A stretch of DNA of 37,579 bases. Origin: a virus. Of this stretch, positions 1 through 6,770 are shown one piece after another; within the stretch, counting starts at the first letter, position 1; each line of letters opens with the position of its first letter. The notes below the pieces were generated by a model. It searched no databases, was not told where the DNA came from, and was given only the letters and a program-made list of their open reading frames with translations. The translations under genes were made by a program, and so were the position numbers. Location of the stretch: the IMG/VR virus record IMGVR_UViG_3300045902_000319, positions 1 through 37,579 of that record; one strand, given 5' to 3'.

Positions 1-25
1 ATAAATTTATTTAGCTTTTTAAAGC
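1..25 (+). repeat. Terminal direct repeat and leader of the first gene
   Basis: The first 19 bases are identical to the last 19 (37561-37579) and to 6320-6338. The following bases (TAAAGC, then a GGGAG ribosome site) also match the continuation of the internal copy at 6339-6345, apart from one missing A. This shows that the contig end runs straight into the contig start. It supports a circular or terminally redundant molecule, although an assembler breaking at a repeat could give the same picture. Confidence 0.8.
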
Positions 26-39
26 AAGGGAGAATAATT

Positions 40-294
40 ATGGGAACAAGAGAATTATTAGAGGTAGTAAAACAGAAAGTGGGGGATAGGGGAACTGCAA
101 AATTAGTAATAGAAGGGCGTTCCGATGATCTTAAATATACAATATCTGTAAATGGTGAATTTTTTGAAATAAATTTTTACAAAAATGGCTATCGACTAAA
201 AACGGCTTATTCCAATCAAATTGTCGACGAAAATTTCTGTACTGATCTAAAATTATATCAGGATATTTTGGATTTGTTACAAAAAGGAGAATAA
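40..294 (+). CDS. Hypothetical protein, 84 aa
   Basis: I do not recognise this protein. It starts with ATG 11 bases after GGGAG and ends three bases before the next gene, whose own GGAG lies in its last codons, so the two are co-transcribed. It is a mixed alpha/beta soluble protein without membrane segments: an N-terminal helix, then alternating short strands (around KYTISVNGEFFEINFYKNG) and a C-terminal helix. Its position just upstream of the recombination genes and behind the leader shared with 6359 suggests an early accessory role, which is inference. Confidence 0.75.
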   Translation: MGTRELLEVVKQKVGDRGTAKLVIEGRSDDLKYTISVNGEFFEINFYKNGYRLKTAYSNQIVDENFCTDLKLYQDILDLLQKGE

Positions 295-296
295 CA

Positions 297-563
297 ATGA
301 AATTAAAATTAGACAACACGGAAATTTTTTATTTCTGGATTAAAATCAAAAAAAAATCTAGGAGTAAAAATATTAGTATTAGGTATTGTGTGGAGGGTTG
401 GAAAGATATTTCTGAATATGACAGTCAAAAAATTATTGATGTTACTATTCCAGAAAAACAAAAAAAAGTTTTGAAAAAAATTTTTGACTATGGGTGGACT
501 TTAGAATGCGGGAATCCATACGAATTGGATCGAGTTGAAAATTATATTAAGAGGTTTTTGTGA
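297..563 (+). CDS. Hypothetical protein, 88 aa
   Basis: I do not recognise this small, basic, lysine-rich protein. An AAAGGAGAATAAC ribosome site sits directly before ATG 297. Its TGA stop at 561-563 overlaps the ATG of the exonuclease gene by one base (TGATG), so translation of the two is probably coupled. It has no membrane segment. The location immediately ahead of the exonuclease and annealase pair hints at an accessory recombination role, but the sequence shows no motif that proves it. Confidence 0.75.
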   Translation: MKLKLDNTEIFYFWIKIKKKSRSKNISIRYCVEGWKDISEYDSQKIIDVTIPEKQKKVLKKIFDYGWTLECGNPYELDRVENYIKRFL

Positions 564-1429
564 TGGAAAGAAAAAATTTTATTGGTGGGTCCGATATTGC
601 AGTAATTGCAGGGCTCTCAAAATATAAAACCCCGCTGGAATTGTATTTAGAAAAAAGAGGGGAAATAAACCCCTCGGAAGATAACAGAATTTTGAGACTC
701 GGTAGAAAATTGGAATCTTTGATTGCAGAGGAATATACAATCGAAACAGGCGAAAAACTGAGAAAGGTAAACAAACCACTAGTAGACAAAAAATACCCTT
801 TTTTGCAGGGTCATATTGATAGATTAGTAGTTGGCAAAAATAAATTCTTGGAAATCAAAAGTACACGCTTTGCAAAAAAAGACGAATGGAATGAAAATAA
901 AATCCCTGACAGTTACATGCTTCAAGTACAATTTTATTTTGGTTTATCCGATTTTGAGGAATGCGCTGTTCCACTGTTGGAAGCTGGACAAAGTTTAAAA
1001 ATTTATCGAGTTGAAAAAGATGAGGAATTGATTAGAAATATAAAAACTCTTGCTATTGATTTTTGGGATAAAATCCAAAAAGGCGAAATACCTGATCCAA
1101 TCTCAGAAAACGATTGTAAACTTTTATACGATACAAAAAAAGGGAAATCAATTGTAGCAAACTCAGAAATAAGTCAAAAAATTATTGATTTGAAAAAAGC
1201 AAAAAGTGAAATAAAAAAATTTGAAAAAATTGCAAGTGATCTATCAAATGAGATTAAAATTTATTGTCAAGATAATGAAATTTTGGTCGATAACAATAAT
1301 ACAACTCTAGCAACTCTGAATATAAGCAAATCCGAAAGAATCAATTTGGATCGACTCAGGAAAGAACAACCTGAAATTGCTAGAGAGTACACTGAACAAA
1401 GCAAAACAATTACACTGAGAATAAAATAA
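563..1429 (+). CDS. YqaJ-type viral exonuclease (lambda Exo-like)
   Basis: This is probably a 5'-3' double-strand DNA exonuclease that makes single-stranded tails for the annealase encoded next. The N-terminus has the YqaJ signature (IGGSDIAVIAGLSKYKTPLE, then LYLEKRG). The PD-(D/E)XK core follows as HIDRLV (catalytic Asp), LEIKST (catalytic Glu and Lys) and QVQFYF (conserved Gln). The C-terminal third (about 200-260) is helical and lysine-rich. I chose ATG 563 over GTG 560 because it overlaps the upstream stop and has GAGG 9 bases before it. At 288 residues the length is normal for the family. The pairing with a Bet-like gene 12 bases downstream is the classic phage recombination operon. Confidence 0.9.
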   Translation: MERKNFIGGSDIAVIAGLSKYKTPLELYLEKRGEINPSEDNRILRLGRKLESLIAEEYTIETGEKLRKVNKPLVDKKYPFLQGHIDRLVVGKNKFLEIKSTRFAKKDEWNENKIPDSYMLQVQFYFGLSDFEECAVPLLEAGQSLKIYRVEKDEELIRNIKTLAIDFWDKIQKGEIPDPISENDCKLLYDTKKGKSIVANSEISQKIIDLKKAKSEIKKFEKIASDLSNEIKIYCQDNEILVDNNNTTLATLNISKSERINLDRLRKEQPEIAREYTEQSKTITLRIK

Positions 1430-1441
1430 TAGGAGAAAACT

Positions 1442-2239
1442 ATGAACAACAAAAACGAATTAGCAGTAGTCGAGGAAAAAACTTTACTAGATTTTTTATT
1501 GATTGGGAATCAAAAAATAAATGATCTCGAAAAAAAACAATTTATTGAGATTGCAAAGGCGTACAATCTCAATCCCTTCAAAAGAGAAATTTATTTACAG
1601 GCTTATGGGGAAGGCGAATATCGTACACTATCAATTACAATTGGATATGAGGTTTATCTAAAACGAGCTGAAAGAACGGGGTTACTCGACGGTTGGGAAA
1701 CAAGGATTTTTAATGATGAAAGCGATCTTTGTTGCGAAATTACAATTTATCGTAAAGACAGGAAATTCCCTTTTAAACACACAACCTATTTTTCCGAGTG
1801 TGCACAAAGAAGGAAAAATGGAGATCTAAATGTTTTTTGGAATACTAAACCGAAATTTATGTTAAAAAAAGTAGCAATAGCACAAGGTTTTCGGTTATGC
1901 TTCCCAGACGAACTGGGTGGCATGCCTTACACTGCCGACGAATTAGGTGAAATTGAAATCAATCCAGTACAGGAACAAACAACAAATTTAAAAGATAAAC
2001 TAAAGAAAAAAATTGACTCGATTGAAACAATTGAACCAAAAGAAGATAGCCCACAAATCAATAAATTTATTACTGAGTTTGAAGGTGCGGTAAACCTTGC
2101 CAACGATTTAGAATCACTAAACAGAGTAAGAGAGCACTACAAAGAAGAATACAGGCTGAGATTCGGGAAAATAAATATTTCTGACGCAACAAAGATGAAA
2201 GAAATTTTTGACAACAAAAAATCACAACTAGGAGAATGA
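1442..2239 (+). CDS. bet: Single-strand annealing protein, Bet/RecT family
   Basis: This protein should anneal complementary single strands during phage recombination and end repair, together with the exonuclease encoded upstream. The core, about residues 20-165, matches the Bet family: LNPFKREIYLQAYG, YLKRAERTGLLDGWE, an EITIYRKDRKFPFKH strand, and the block WNTKPKFMLKKVAIAQGFRL followed by CFPDELGGMPYTADEL. The C-terminal 90 residues are charged and less conserved, as usual for a partner-binding tail. AGGAGAAAACT precedes ATG 1442. The family assignment is strong; the choice between Bet and wider RecT naming is one of convention. Confidence 0.92.
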   Translation: MNNKNELAVVEEKTLLDFLLIGNQKINDLEKKQFIEIAKAYNLNPFKREIYLQAYGEGEYRTLSITIGYEVYLKRAERTGLLDGWETRIFNDESDLCCEITIYRKDRKFPFKHTTYFSECAQRRKNGDLNVFWNTKPKFMLKKVAIAQGFRLCFPDELGGMPYTADELGEIEINPVQEQTTNLKDKLKKKIDSIETIEPKEDSPQINKFITEFEGAVNLANDLESLNRVREHYKEEYRLRFGKINISDATKMKEIFDNKKSQLGE

Positions 2240-2240
2240 T

Positions 2241-2444
2241 ATGAGAAAAAATTGGTCAAACACAGATTCCAACGGCGAAGAAAAAAAACAAAAAGAGTAT
2301 ATTATTTTTGAGCCTGAATATATTGATGCAGATGGAATCGCTAGAGTAGTAGAGATTGCAACAACCTCGAAAGATATAGCAATTGAACGGGCAAATAAAG
2401 GTCGAAAACTAATCAATATCATTGACAACTTAAGGGGGAAATAA
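2241..2444 (+). CDS. Hypothetical protein, 67 aa
   Basis: I do not recognise this protein. It starts one base after the annealase stop, with AGGAG inside the last annealase codons, and ends two bases before the DnaB-like gene, so it lies in the same operon. A polar N-terminus with a KK patch is followed by two predicted strands (EYIIFEPEYIDADG, ARVVEIATTS) and a helix (DIAIERANKGRKLINIIDNL). A role in recombination or replication is inferred only from position. Confidence 0.75.
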   Translation: MRKNWSNTDSNGEEKKQKEYIIFEPEYIDADGIARVVEIATTSKDIAIERANKGRKLINIIDNLRGK

Positions 2445-2446
2445 CA

Positions 2447-3343
2447 ATGAAAAAAAATGATGATAATTTACAGACTATTAAATTTATAACCCACGGAAAA
2501 ACAGAACAAAATACTATAGAACACTATAAAAATATTATCCCTAGTTACTCAGTAACTAACCTAATCCCCGAACAAATTAAAATCCCTACTAGTGCTATAA
2601 CAGTAGTTTGTGGTAAAAATAGTCACGGCAAAACTCAGTTAATGGCTAACTTATTTGTGTCCGATCTAATAGCCGATCGGAAAACTCTGTTTATAACACT
2701 GGAAGAAGATATATTTGAAATAGCTGGAAAAACCAGAAAAATCTATACAGCTAGTTACGGAGTCGATAATCAGGACGTAAAAAATAGATTTTACAATTGC
2801 CTACAAAAATCAAATATAATCGGACAGGTAGGCTGGACTATTGATACTATCGAGGCTATACTGTTAGAGGCGAGCTCTCAAAAATTCGAAACTGTCTATA
2901 TTGATTGTATCCAAAAAATCAGACCGCCAATCAATAGCCGAGCGTTTAGTCGACAATTGGAGTTAGCAGAGATTAGTAGTAGGATTTTATCAATTGCAAC
3001 TAGCAGGAATCTAGCAGTAATTTTGGGAGCTCAATTAAACAGAGAGAAAGACCGTGAACTAGAACCAATATACGAAAATCATATCCGAGAATCAGGGGAT
3101 ATTGCTTTTGATGCGAATTTGATTATAGGTATTCAGAGATTTGGAAATAAATTATTCCTAAACACAGCTAAAAATCGAAATGGTGAAAAGGACAATTATT
3201 GGATATTAGAAAATCAACCCAATCAATTATTGACTGGACTAAATAGACGTAACCCACTAGCAATCAGTTTTGACGAGTGGAAAGAAAACTGTAATGGAAG
3301 TAATGACAATAAACAAAAATACAAAGGTAGGAAATTGACATGA
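2447..3343 (+). CDS. DnaB-like RecA-fold ATPase (phage replicative helicase)
   Basis: This is a RecA-fold ATPase resembling the C-terminal motor domain of DnaB helicases, without the usual DnaB N-terminal domain (298 residues against about 450). Walker A is GKNSHGKT at 56-63, and Walker B ends at Asp153 (TVYIDCIQ). The DnaB motif-3 equivalent is ILGAQLNRE at 192-200. RESGDIAFDANLIIGI at 214-229 and AKNRNGEKD at 241-249 match the lreSGdIeqdAD and iaKnRnG blocks of DnaB. It would unwind the phage fork or act as a RecA/Sak4-like recombination ATPase; the SGDI and NRNG blocks favour the first. The gene contains no GTAC at all, unlike the structural genes. Confidence 0.85.
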   Translation: MKKNDDNLQTIKFITHGKTEQNTIEHYKNIIPSYSVTNLIPEQIKIPTSAITVVCGKNSHGKTQLMANLFVSDLIADRKTLFITLEEDIFEIAGKTRKIYTASYGVDNQDVKNRFYNCLQKSNIIGQVGWTIDTIEAILLEASSQKFETVYIDCIQKIRPPINSRAFSRQLELAEISSRILSIATSRNLAVILGAQLNREKDRELEPIYENHIRESGDIAFDANLIIGIQRFGNKLFLNTAKNRNGEKDNYWILENQPNQLLTGLNRRNPLAISFDEWKENCNGSNDNKQKYKGRKLT

Positions 3344-3396
3344 AACACGATATTTGGAAAAATTTTTATAACGATTGGAGAAATTCTAAACAATGA
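3340..3396 (+). CDS. Possible tiny ORF, 18 aa
   Basis: A short frame starts at ATG 3340, overlapping the stop of the ATPase gene (ATGA), and is preceded by AAAGGTAGG at good spacing. Its own stop at 3394-3396 overlaps the next start by ATGA. The chain of two ATGA junctions suggests translational coupling. It could be a real leader-type peptide (MKHDIWKNFYNDWRNSKQ) or simply a reinitiation bridge. No function can be given. Confidence 0.35.
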   Translation: MKHDIWKNFYNDWRNSKQ

Positions 3397-3554
3397 GAAA
3401 TTTACTAAAAAAACTTATTAAAAGTAGAGTTGCGCTAGTACACAAAAATGGCTTCGTAAGAGTTTATTGGGAAGAAAAATTTATTTTAGGTTTTAGAGTA
3501 TCAAGCCGACTGAATAGATACATAGCAGGAATAAAAGGAGAAAACAATGAATGA
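3393..3554 (+). CDS. Small basic hypothetical protein, 53 aa
   Basis: This frame begins with ATG 3393, overlapping the preceding tiny frame, and has GGAG about 13 bases upstream. The product is strongly basic at the N-terminus (MRNLLKKLIKSRVALVHKNG) and has three short predicted strands. It overlaps the next gene start by eight bases, and that gene's AAAGGAG lies inside it, as is typical of compact phage operons. I do not recognise the family. The charge would suit nucleic-acid binding, which is inference. Confidence 0.55.
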   Translation: MRNLLKKLIKSRVALVHKNGFVRVYWEEKFILGFRVSSRLNRYIAGIKGENNE

Positions 3555-3801
3555 AAAACTAGAAAGAGTCAATAAATTATTATCCGAAAATCTTTTGGAT
3601 AGAAACAATAACAAAATAACAGTAACACCTATTGTAGGCGACACTGTTAAAGTCGAGGATCAATGGGAGTGGGGTCAATTAAATATTGACAAATTGATTG
3701 CAGACCTAGAAAGCCCTTCTTTTGATTTAGAAAATTTCTGGAATTCATTGCAGACTTTTCCAAAAGAATCAAAGAGGATAAAAGTAAAAAAAAGTAGATA
3801 A
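3547..3801 (+). CDS. Hypothetical protein, 84 aa
   Basis: I do not recognise this protein. A strong AAAGGAGAAAACA site precedes ATG 3547. It contains a central WEWGQLNIDKLIADLE segment and a basic tail ending in KRIKVKKSR. There is no membrane segment or cysteine cluster. It is the last gene of the operon that starts at 40 before a 99-base gap. Confidence 0.7.
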   Translation: MNEKLERVNKLLSENLLDRNNNKITVTPIVGDTVKVEDQWEWGQLNIDKLIADLESPSFDLENFWNSLQTFPKESKRIKVKKSR

Positions 3802-3900
3802 TAGTATAATTTATTTTCGCTTGCTAAAAGATGCGGAATCTTTTTGTGAGCGTTTAAATAGATTCAAAGAAGTTTATCAAATAATAGGAGAATAAAAATC

Positions 3901-4101
3901 ATGGCAAATTTTTGGAAAATATATATTTCCCTTTTTTTACTAGCTTTAATTATAGGCGGCGGTTGTTCTGTTCTTGCAACGCAAGATAAGGAATTTATTT
4001 TAAAGGTACAATTTAAAGAAAAAGAATCTTGTGATACCTATATGAGGAAATTTATTTCCAGAGGCTTTGTAGCGAACTGTGAGGTTATATCTTATGAGTG
4101 A
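3901..4101 (+). CDS. Small membrane-anchored or exported protein, 66 aa
   Basis: The N-terminus has a positively charged Lys6 followed by a hydrophobic stretch (IYISLFLLALIIGGG) and a cysteine at residue 22, then a polar 40-residue domain with two more cysteines (SCDTYM and VANCEV). This fits a signal peptide, a single anchor, or a relaxed lipobox (IGGGC). The last two cysteines could form a disulfide outside the cytoplasm. ATAGGAGAATAAAAATC precedes ATG 3901. The function is unknown; superinfection exclusion is possible for such phage membrane proteins, but that is a guess. Confidence 0.65.
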   Translation: MANFWKIYISLFLLALIIGGGCSVLATQDKEFILKVQFKEKESCDTYMRKFISRGFVANCEVISYE

Positions 4102-4243
4102 AAGAGTAAACAACATTTTATTTGAAGTAGTGCAAGAAGGAACATCTTTTCTTGTACTTGCCAACGGTCAAGAAATTTTTGCCTCTAAAAACAAAGTCGA
4201 GGCTGAAAGATATTTTTTTCAGACAATAAAAGACTTTTCTTAA
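4094..4243 (+). CDS. Small hypothetical protein, 49 aa
   Basis: ATG 4094 lies inside the end of the previous gene (8-base overlap) with GAGG nine bases upstream. The product (MSERVNNILFEVVQEGTSFL and onwards) looks like a small alpha/beta protein with a conserved-looking ANGQEIFASKN turn and an amphipathic C-terminal helix. No family is recognised. It ends 28 bases before a strong hairpin that probably closes this transcription unit. Confidence 0.6.
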   Translation: MSERVNNILFEVVQEGTSFLVLANGQEIFASKNKVEAERYFFQTIKDFS

Positions 4244-4270
4244 ATTGCATACCAACCAAAATTTTAAAAA

Positions 4271-4300
4271 TAGCACTTCCCCGAAATCAGGGAAGTGCTA
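4271..4300 (+). terminator. Perfect 11-bp stem-loop before the replication gene
   Basis: TAGCACTTCCC (4271-4281) pairs perfectly with GGGAAGTGCTA (4290-4300) around an 8-base loop. It is preceded by A-rich sequence and followed by AACAATTTATTT, so the U-tract is weak on the plus strand. It probably ends or attenuates the operon from 40 to 4243 and separates it from the replication initiator. Confidence 0.6.
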
Positions 4301-4326
4301 AACAATTTATTTACAAGGAATTATAT

Positions 4327-5193
4327 ATGAATCAAGACAAACAACGAAAAATTGAATTTACAGGTCAAGATGGATTTACTACTGTGTACAACTCTTTTGT
4401 TAGGGATTCAAATTTGAGTTTTAAAGCCCGTGGGTTAATGCTATGGATACAAAGCCATGATCCAGAAAAATTCAAACTCTCAAAGGGTAGTTTTCGGTCG
4501 GCATCCAAAAAAGATGGAACTGAGTCTATAAATTCCGCAATCAGAGAGTTAAAAGTACAAGGATATTTAGAGATAAAAAGAGTCAGAGACGAAAAAGGGG
4601 TTTTTATTTGGGTATATAGATTTCACAAAGGTGGTCAAAAACTTTCCTTAGTACAAGAAAACAAGAAAACCGATCAATCCATAGGGGGGAAATCCATCGA
4701 TGGGTTTTCCATGCATGGGTTTTCCATCGATGGGAAACCACCCCATATAAGAAATAACAAAGAAGAAATAACAATTAAAGAAAGAACAAGAGAGAGTAAT
4801 AGAGAACACGCTCGCTCGGAAACTTCAAATAGGATTGAAAATATTTCGTACAAGGAATGTCTTAGATTGTACAACGAATTTGCAAATAAACCGCAATCAA
4901 TATCTGACTCAAAGCTTGTTAATCAATTGCTTATGCGAAATGAAGACCCTTCCAGTACACTAGAATTATTAAAAGACGGGTACACGAAATTAAAAGAGAT
5001 AGAAAAAAATTATTTATCACTATCTGATTTTAACCGTAAAAAAGTATCAATTATTTTAGATGCAATGTACATTTACAACAACTACTCTAAAATTTTTGAC
5101 GTGTTCAACGAAATTCCTAAAGATAAACCAAAACAATCCGAGAATAAAACTAATTCTAATTGGATGCTACAATTAAAAAAGGGGGCAAAATAA
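4327..5193 (+). CDS. Replication initiator / replisome organiser
   Basis: The first 100 residues look like the winged-helix domain of phage and plasmid initiators: YNSFVRDSNLSFKARGLMLW, a helix pair with SKGSFRSASKKDGTESINSA, and the wing KVQGYLEIKRVRDEKGVFIWVYRF. Residues about 118-137 are a five-residue repeat (SIGGK, SIDGF, SMHGF, SIDGK) encoded by 15-bp DNA repeats, an arrangement seen where the origin lies inside the initiator gene, as in lambda O. The C-terminal half is helical and charged and may contact the helicase or its loader. ACAAGGAATTATAT precedes ATG 4327. GTAC density rises sharply from this gene on. Confidence 0.8.
   Translation: MNQDKQRKIEFTGQDGFTTVYNSFVRDSNLSFKARGLMLWIQSHDPEKFKLSKGSFRSASKKDGTESINSAIRELKVQGYLEIKRVRDEKGVFIWVYRFHKGGQKLSLVQENKKTDQSIGGKSIDGFSMHGFSIDGKPPHIRNNKEEITIKERTRESNREHARSETSNRIENISYKECLRLYNEFANKPQSISDSKLVNQLLMRNEDPSSTLELLKDGYTKLKEIEKNYLSLSDFNRKKVSIILDAMYIYNNYSKIFDVFNEIPKDKPKQSENKTNSNWMLQLKKGAK
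4679..4738 (+). repeat. Four 15-bp iterons, candidate replication origin
   Basis: Four exact 15-base periods lie at 4679-4693, 4694-4708, 4709-4723 and 4724-4738. Units 2-4 each begin with a 10-base palindrome: CCATCGATGG, CCATGCATGG, CCATCGATGG. Unit 1 (CCATAGGGGG) is degenerate. The period equals five codons, so the repeat shows in the protein as well. Iterons inside an initiator gene are the known layout of lambda-type origins, and AT-rich sequence follows within 50 bases. Confidence 0.7.
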
Positions 5194-5194
5194 T

Positions 5195-5710
5195 ATGTTG
5201 GAAAAAATTTATTTAGACGATAAAGAAATTCAGGACTTACTCGAAACAATGAATCGAAGTTCTAAAATTATCGAAGTAGATAAAAATAGTGAACAACAAA
5301 AAATATTTAATCAGTATGAGAAGGAAATTTTGAATCTTGGATTAGAAGCAGGATTAAAAACTTGTATTGTCAATAAATTCGAAAAACACTCACAACGGGA
5401 AATTTATATTTCCTATCTGAGACAAGAAGCAAATTTAATTTACTCGAAAGAGGAGTACAAGTTTTCAGTTTTTAATGAGTTGGAATTTTTAAACGATAAT
5501 TTATTTCCAGTCTCAGAGTATACTAAATCTAAAGTTATTTATTTCAAAAATTTATTTACTGGTTCAGTGAATCAATACAATAGAAATAAATATTTATTGC
5601 TGTGGGAACGACTGTTTGATTTGAGAAAATCTAGAATCTATATTTTTGAGACCTCCGAGAAAGAGCCAATCGAAGAAGTGAAACAATATTTAACCGAAAT
5701 TATGGAGTAA
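5195..5710 (+). CDS. Hypothetical protein, 171 aa, downstream of the initiator
   Basis: I do not recognise this protein. It starts one base after the initiator stop, with AAGGGGGC at the right distance, so it is co-translated with the initiator. It is acidic, almost wholly helical by composition and lacks Walker motifs, so it is not a DnaC-type ATPase loader. The position beside an initiator would suit a non-ATPase helicase loader or replication accessory factor, but nothing in the residues proves it. The operon ends 122 bases before the next gene, with a fresh promoter between. Confidence 0.7.
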   Translation: MLEKIYLDDKEIQDLLETMNRSSKIIEVDKNSEQQKIFNQYEKEILNLGLEAGLKTCIVNKFEKHSQREIYISYLRQEANLIYSKEEYKFSVFNELEFLNDNLFPVSEYTKSKVIYFKNLFTGSVNQYNRNKYLLLWERLFDLRKSRIYIFETSEKEPIEEVKQYLTEIME

Positions 5711-5741
5711 AAAAAATTTAAAAAAAGCAAAAAAAAATATC

Positions 5742-5793
5742 TTTTTCGCTTGACAAGTTTTGTCAATTTGTTACAGTGTTTTTATAGGCAAAT
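5742..5793 (+). promoter_or_regulatory. Promoter and operator, copy 1 of an exact 52-bp repeat
   Basis: TTGACA at 5750-5755 with TACAGT 16 bases on, and overlapping TTGTCA at 5760-5765 with TATAGG 17 bases on (5783-5788), give two possible sigma-70-type promoters. The -35 region is itself an inverted repeat, TTGACAA-GTT-TTGTCAA (5750-5766), a likely operator. The 52 bases 5742-5793 are identical to 36287-36338, and both copies are followed by an ACCGATAAGGAGA leader, so the genes at 5833 and 36362 are probably controlled together. Confidence 0.8.
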
Positions 5794-5832
5794 CGGATAA
5801 GCCAACAAAAACCGATAAGGAGAATAAAAATT

Positions 5833-6258
5833 ATGAAAACTTTATATAAAACAGAACAAGAGGCTTTTGAAACAGTAGAGAAAATTAATGAAATTTTGAG
5901 AGAGGTTGGATCAAATAATACATACAATTATTATGATTCTGGTCGTGGTTATATTGTAATTACAGACGGTTCTGGTGTAGATGCAGAGTGCTACAATCCA
6001 TCCGATTGTAAAAAATTTTATCGTGAATTTGTGGATATTTACAAAAAAGAGGGTTATATAATCGACGCTTCTTATTGCGAATCTCTGAGAGATGTAACAC
6101 AAATTATCTCTCCTAATAGAAACAACGATAATTGGGGTTTACCTAGCTATCACCTAGACAAACAGGGAAGAGTTTATAAACACCCATTTTTTCAAGAACC
6201 TCGAATCAAAAGGAGCAAATTTGCCTATCTAACAAAACATAAAATTCAAGAAGACTAA
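5833..6258 (+). CDS. Hypothetical protein, 141 aa, early-promoter gene
   Basis: I do not recognise this soluble, Tyr- and Asn-rich protein. ATAAGGAGAATAAAAATT precedes ATG 5833. The N-terminal 80 residues read as an alpha/beta domain (helix QEAFETVEKINEILREV, strands NYYDSGRGYIVITDG), and the C-terminal part is basic. It stands alone between a dedicated promoter and a hairpin terminator, so it is probably a strongly expressed single-gene unit. Its promoter twin drives an unrelated, acidic protein at 36362. A host-takeover or early regulatory role is inference. Confidence 0.75.
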   Translation: MKTLYKTEQEAFETVEKINEILREVGSNNTYNYYDSGRGYIVITDGSGVDAECYNPSDCKKFYREFVDIYKKEGYIIDASYCESLRDVTQIISPNRNNDNWGLPSYHLDKQGRVYKHPFFQEPRIKRSKFAYLTKHKIQED

Positions 6259-6265
6259 AATTTCT

Positions 6266-6288
6266 AAGGGGTGAGTCAATCACCCCTT
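6266..6288 (+). terminator. Hairpin after the 5833 gene
   Basis: AAGGGGTGA (6266-6274) pairs perfectly with TCACCCCTT (6280-6288) around GTCAA, followed by TTAAG. The surrounding text (AAATTTCTA before the stem, AATCT after) recurs at the hairpins 36789-36810 and 37504-37521, so these form one family. It most likely ends the transcript of the preceding gene. Confidence 0.65.
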
Positions 6289-6304
6289 TAAGAATCTGAA
6301 TAAA

Positions 6305-6345
6305 TTTATAAAAAAATTTATAAATTTATTTAGCTTTTTAAAAGC
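6305..6345 (+). repeat. Internal copy of the contig-end leader repeat
   Basis: Bases 6305-6338 are identical to the last 34 bases of the window (37546-37579), and 6320-6345 match the first 25 bases with one extra A. The element contains two TTTATAAA palindromes separated by four A and then an AGCTTTTTAAAAGC near-palindrome. It sits directly before the ribosome site of the 6359 gene, exactly as the junction copy sits before the gene at 40. It may be a shared promoter or operator. Confidence 0.75.
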
Positions 6346-6358
6346 GAAGGAGAAATAA

Positions 6359-6544
6359 ATGAATTTTGACTTTGTGCTAGCTGCAATAAATTGGATATTT
6401 ATCTCAGTTGGCTGTATTTGGCTATTAAAAATAGCTAGGATTGAGGACTCTAGGAAGGAGCATTTTTTAGGGTGGCGAATTGATGAGCGTGGGAATTATC
6501 ACGAAATAAAAAAAGGGGAAAAATATTGGAAAAGAAATATTTAG
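6359..6544 (+). CDS. Small membrane protein, 61 aa
   Basis: Residues 5-25 form one hydrophobic segment (FVLAAINWIFISVGCIWLL), followed by a polar, basic cytoplasmic-type tail (RIEDSRKEH and later GEKYWKRNI). GAAGGAGAAATAA precedes the ATG at 6360, within this interval. The function is unknown. It shares its leader with the gene at 40 and overlaps the next frame by 19 bases. Confidence 0.6.
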   Translation: MNFDFVLAAINWIFISVGCIWLLKIARIEDSRKEHFLGWRIDERGNYHEIKKGEKYWKRNI

Positions 6545-6699
6545 GAATAGAACTAAAAAAACTTAGTACATGGCAATTGCAATACCTGAAAAACAACAGG
6601 AAAAATATTGCCAAAGTGTGGGAAGAATCTGGAAAAATTAAAATCCAGTACACAAATGGGTTTACTGATACACTGCAAATAGGCTCAAATCGTCGCTAG
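6526..6699 (+). CDS. Small hypothetical protein with TTG start, 57 aa
   Basis: A TTG at 6526 preceded by AAAAGGGGAAAAA opens a frame of 57 residues (EKKYLGIELKKLSTWQLQYL and onwards) that overlaps the end of the previous gene. TTG starts with good ribosome sites also occur elsewhere in this genome (29417, 30568), which makes this one plausible. It is basic and mixed alpha/beta, with no recognised family. Confidence 0.55.
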   Translation: MEKKYLGIELKKLSTWQLQYLKNNRKNIAKVWEESGKIKIQYTNGFTDTLQIGSNRR

Positions 6700-6723
6700 G
6701 ATTGATTTGTAGAGGTTTTTAAG

Positions 6724-6747
6724 TGGTAGGGTGCACTACCCCTACCA
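6724..6747 (+). promoter_or_regulatory. Inverted repeat in the leader of the 6771 gene
   Basis: TGGTAGGG (6724-6731) pairs perfectly with CCCTACCA (6740-6747) across TGCACTAC. It lies 24 bases before the start of the repeat-protein gene, with only ACATGTTTTTAGGAG between, so it may be a terminator of the upstream genes (a T5 run follows) or an operator. The CCCTAC/GTAGGG theme recurs at 33022-33043. Confidence 0.5.
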
Positions 6748-6770
6748 GTACATGTTTTTAGGAGTAAAAG

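Noticed and set aside
4679-4738. CRISPR-like array
   Set aside because: The units are directly adjacent without spacers, are 15 bp long and are coding; an origin iteron explanation fits better.
4674-4874. Leftward frame over the iteron region
   Set aside because: It has no ribosome site and is explained by the palindromic repeats and the initiator coding sequence.
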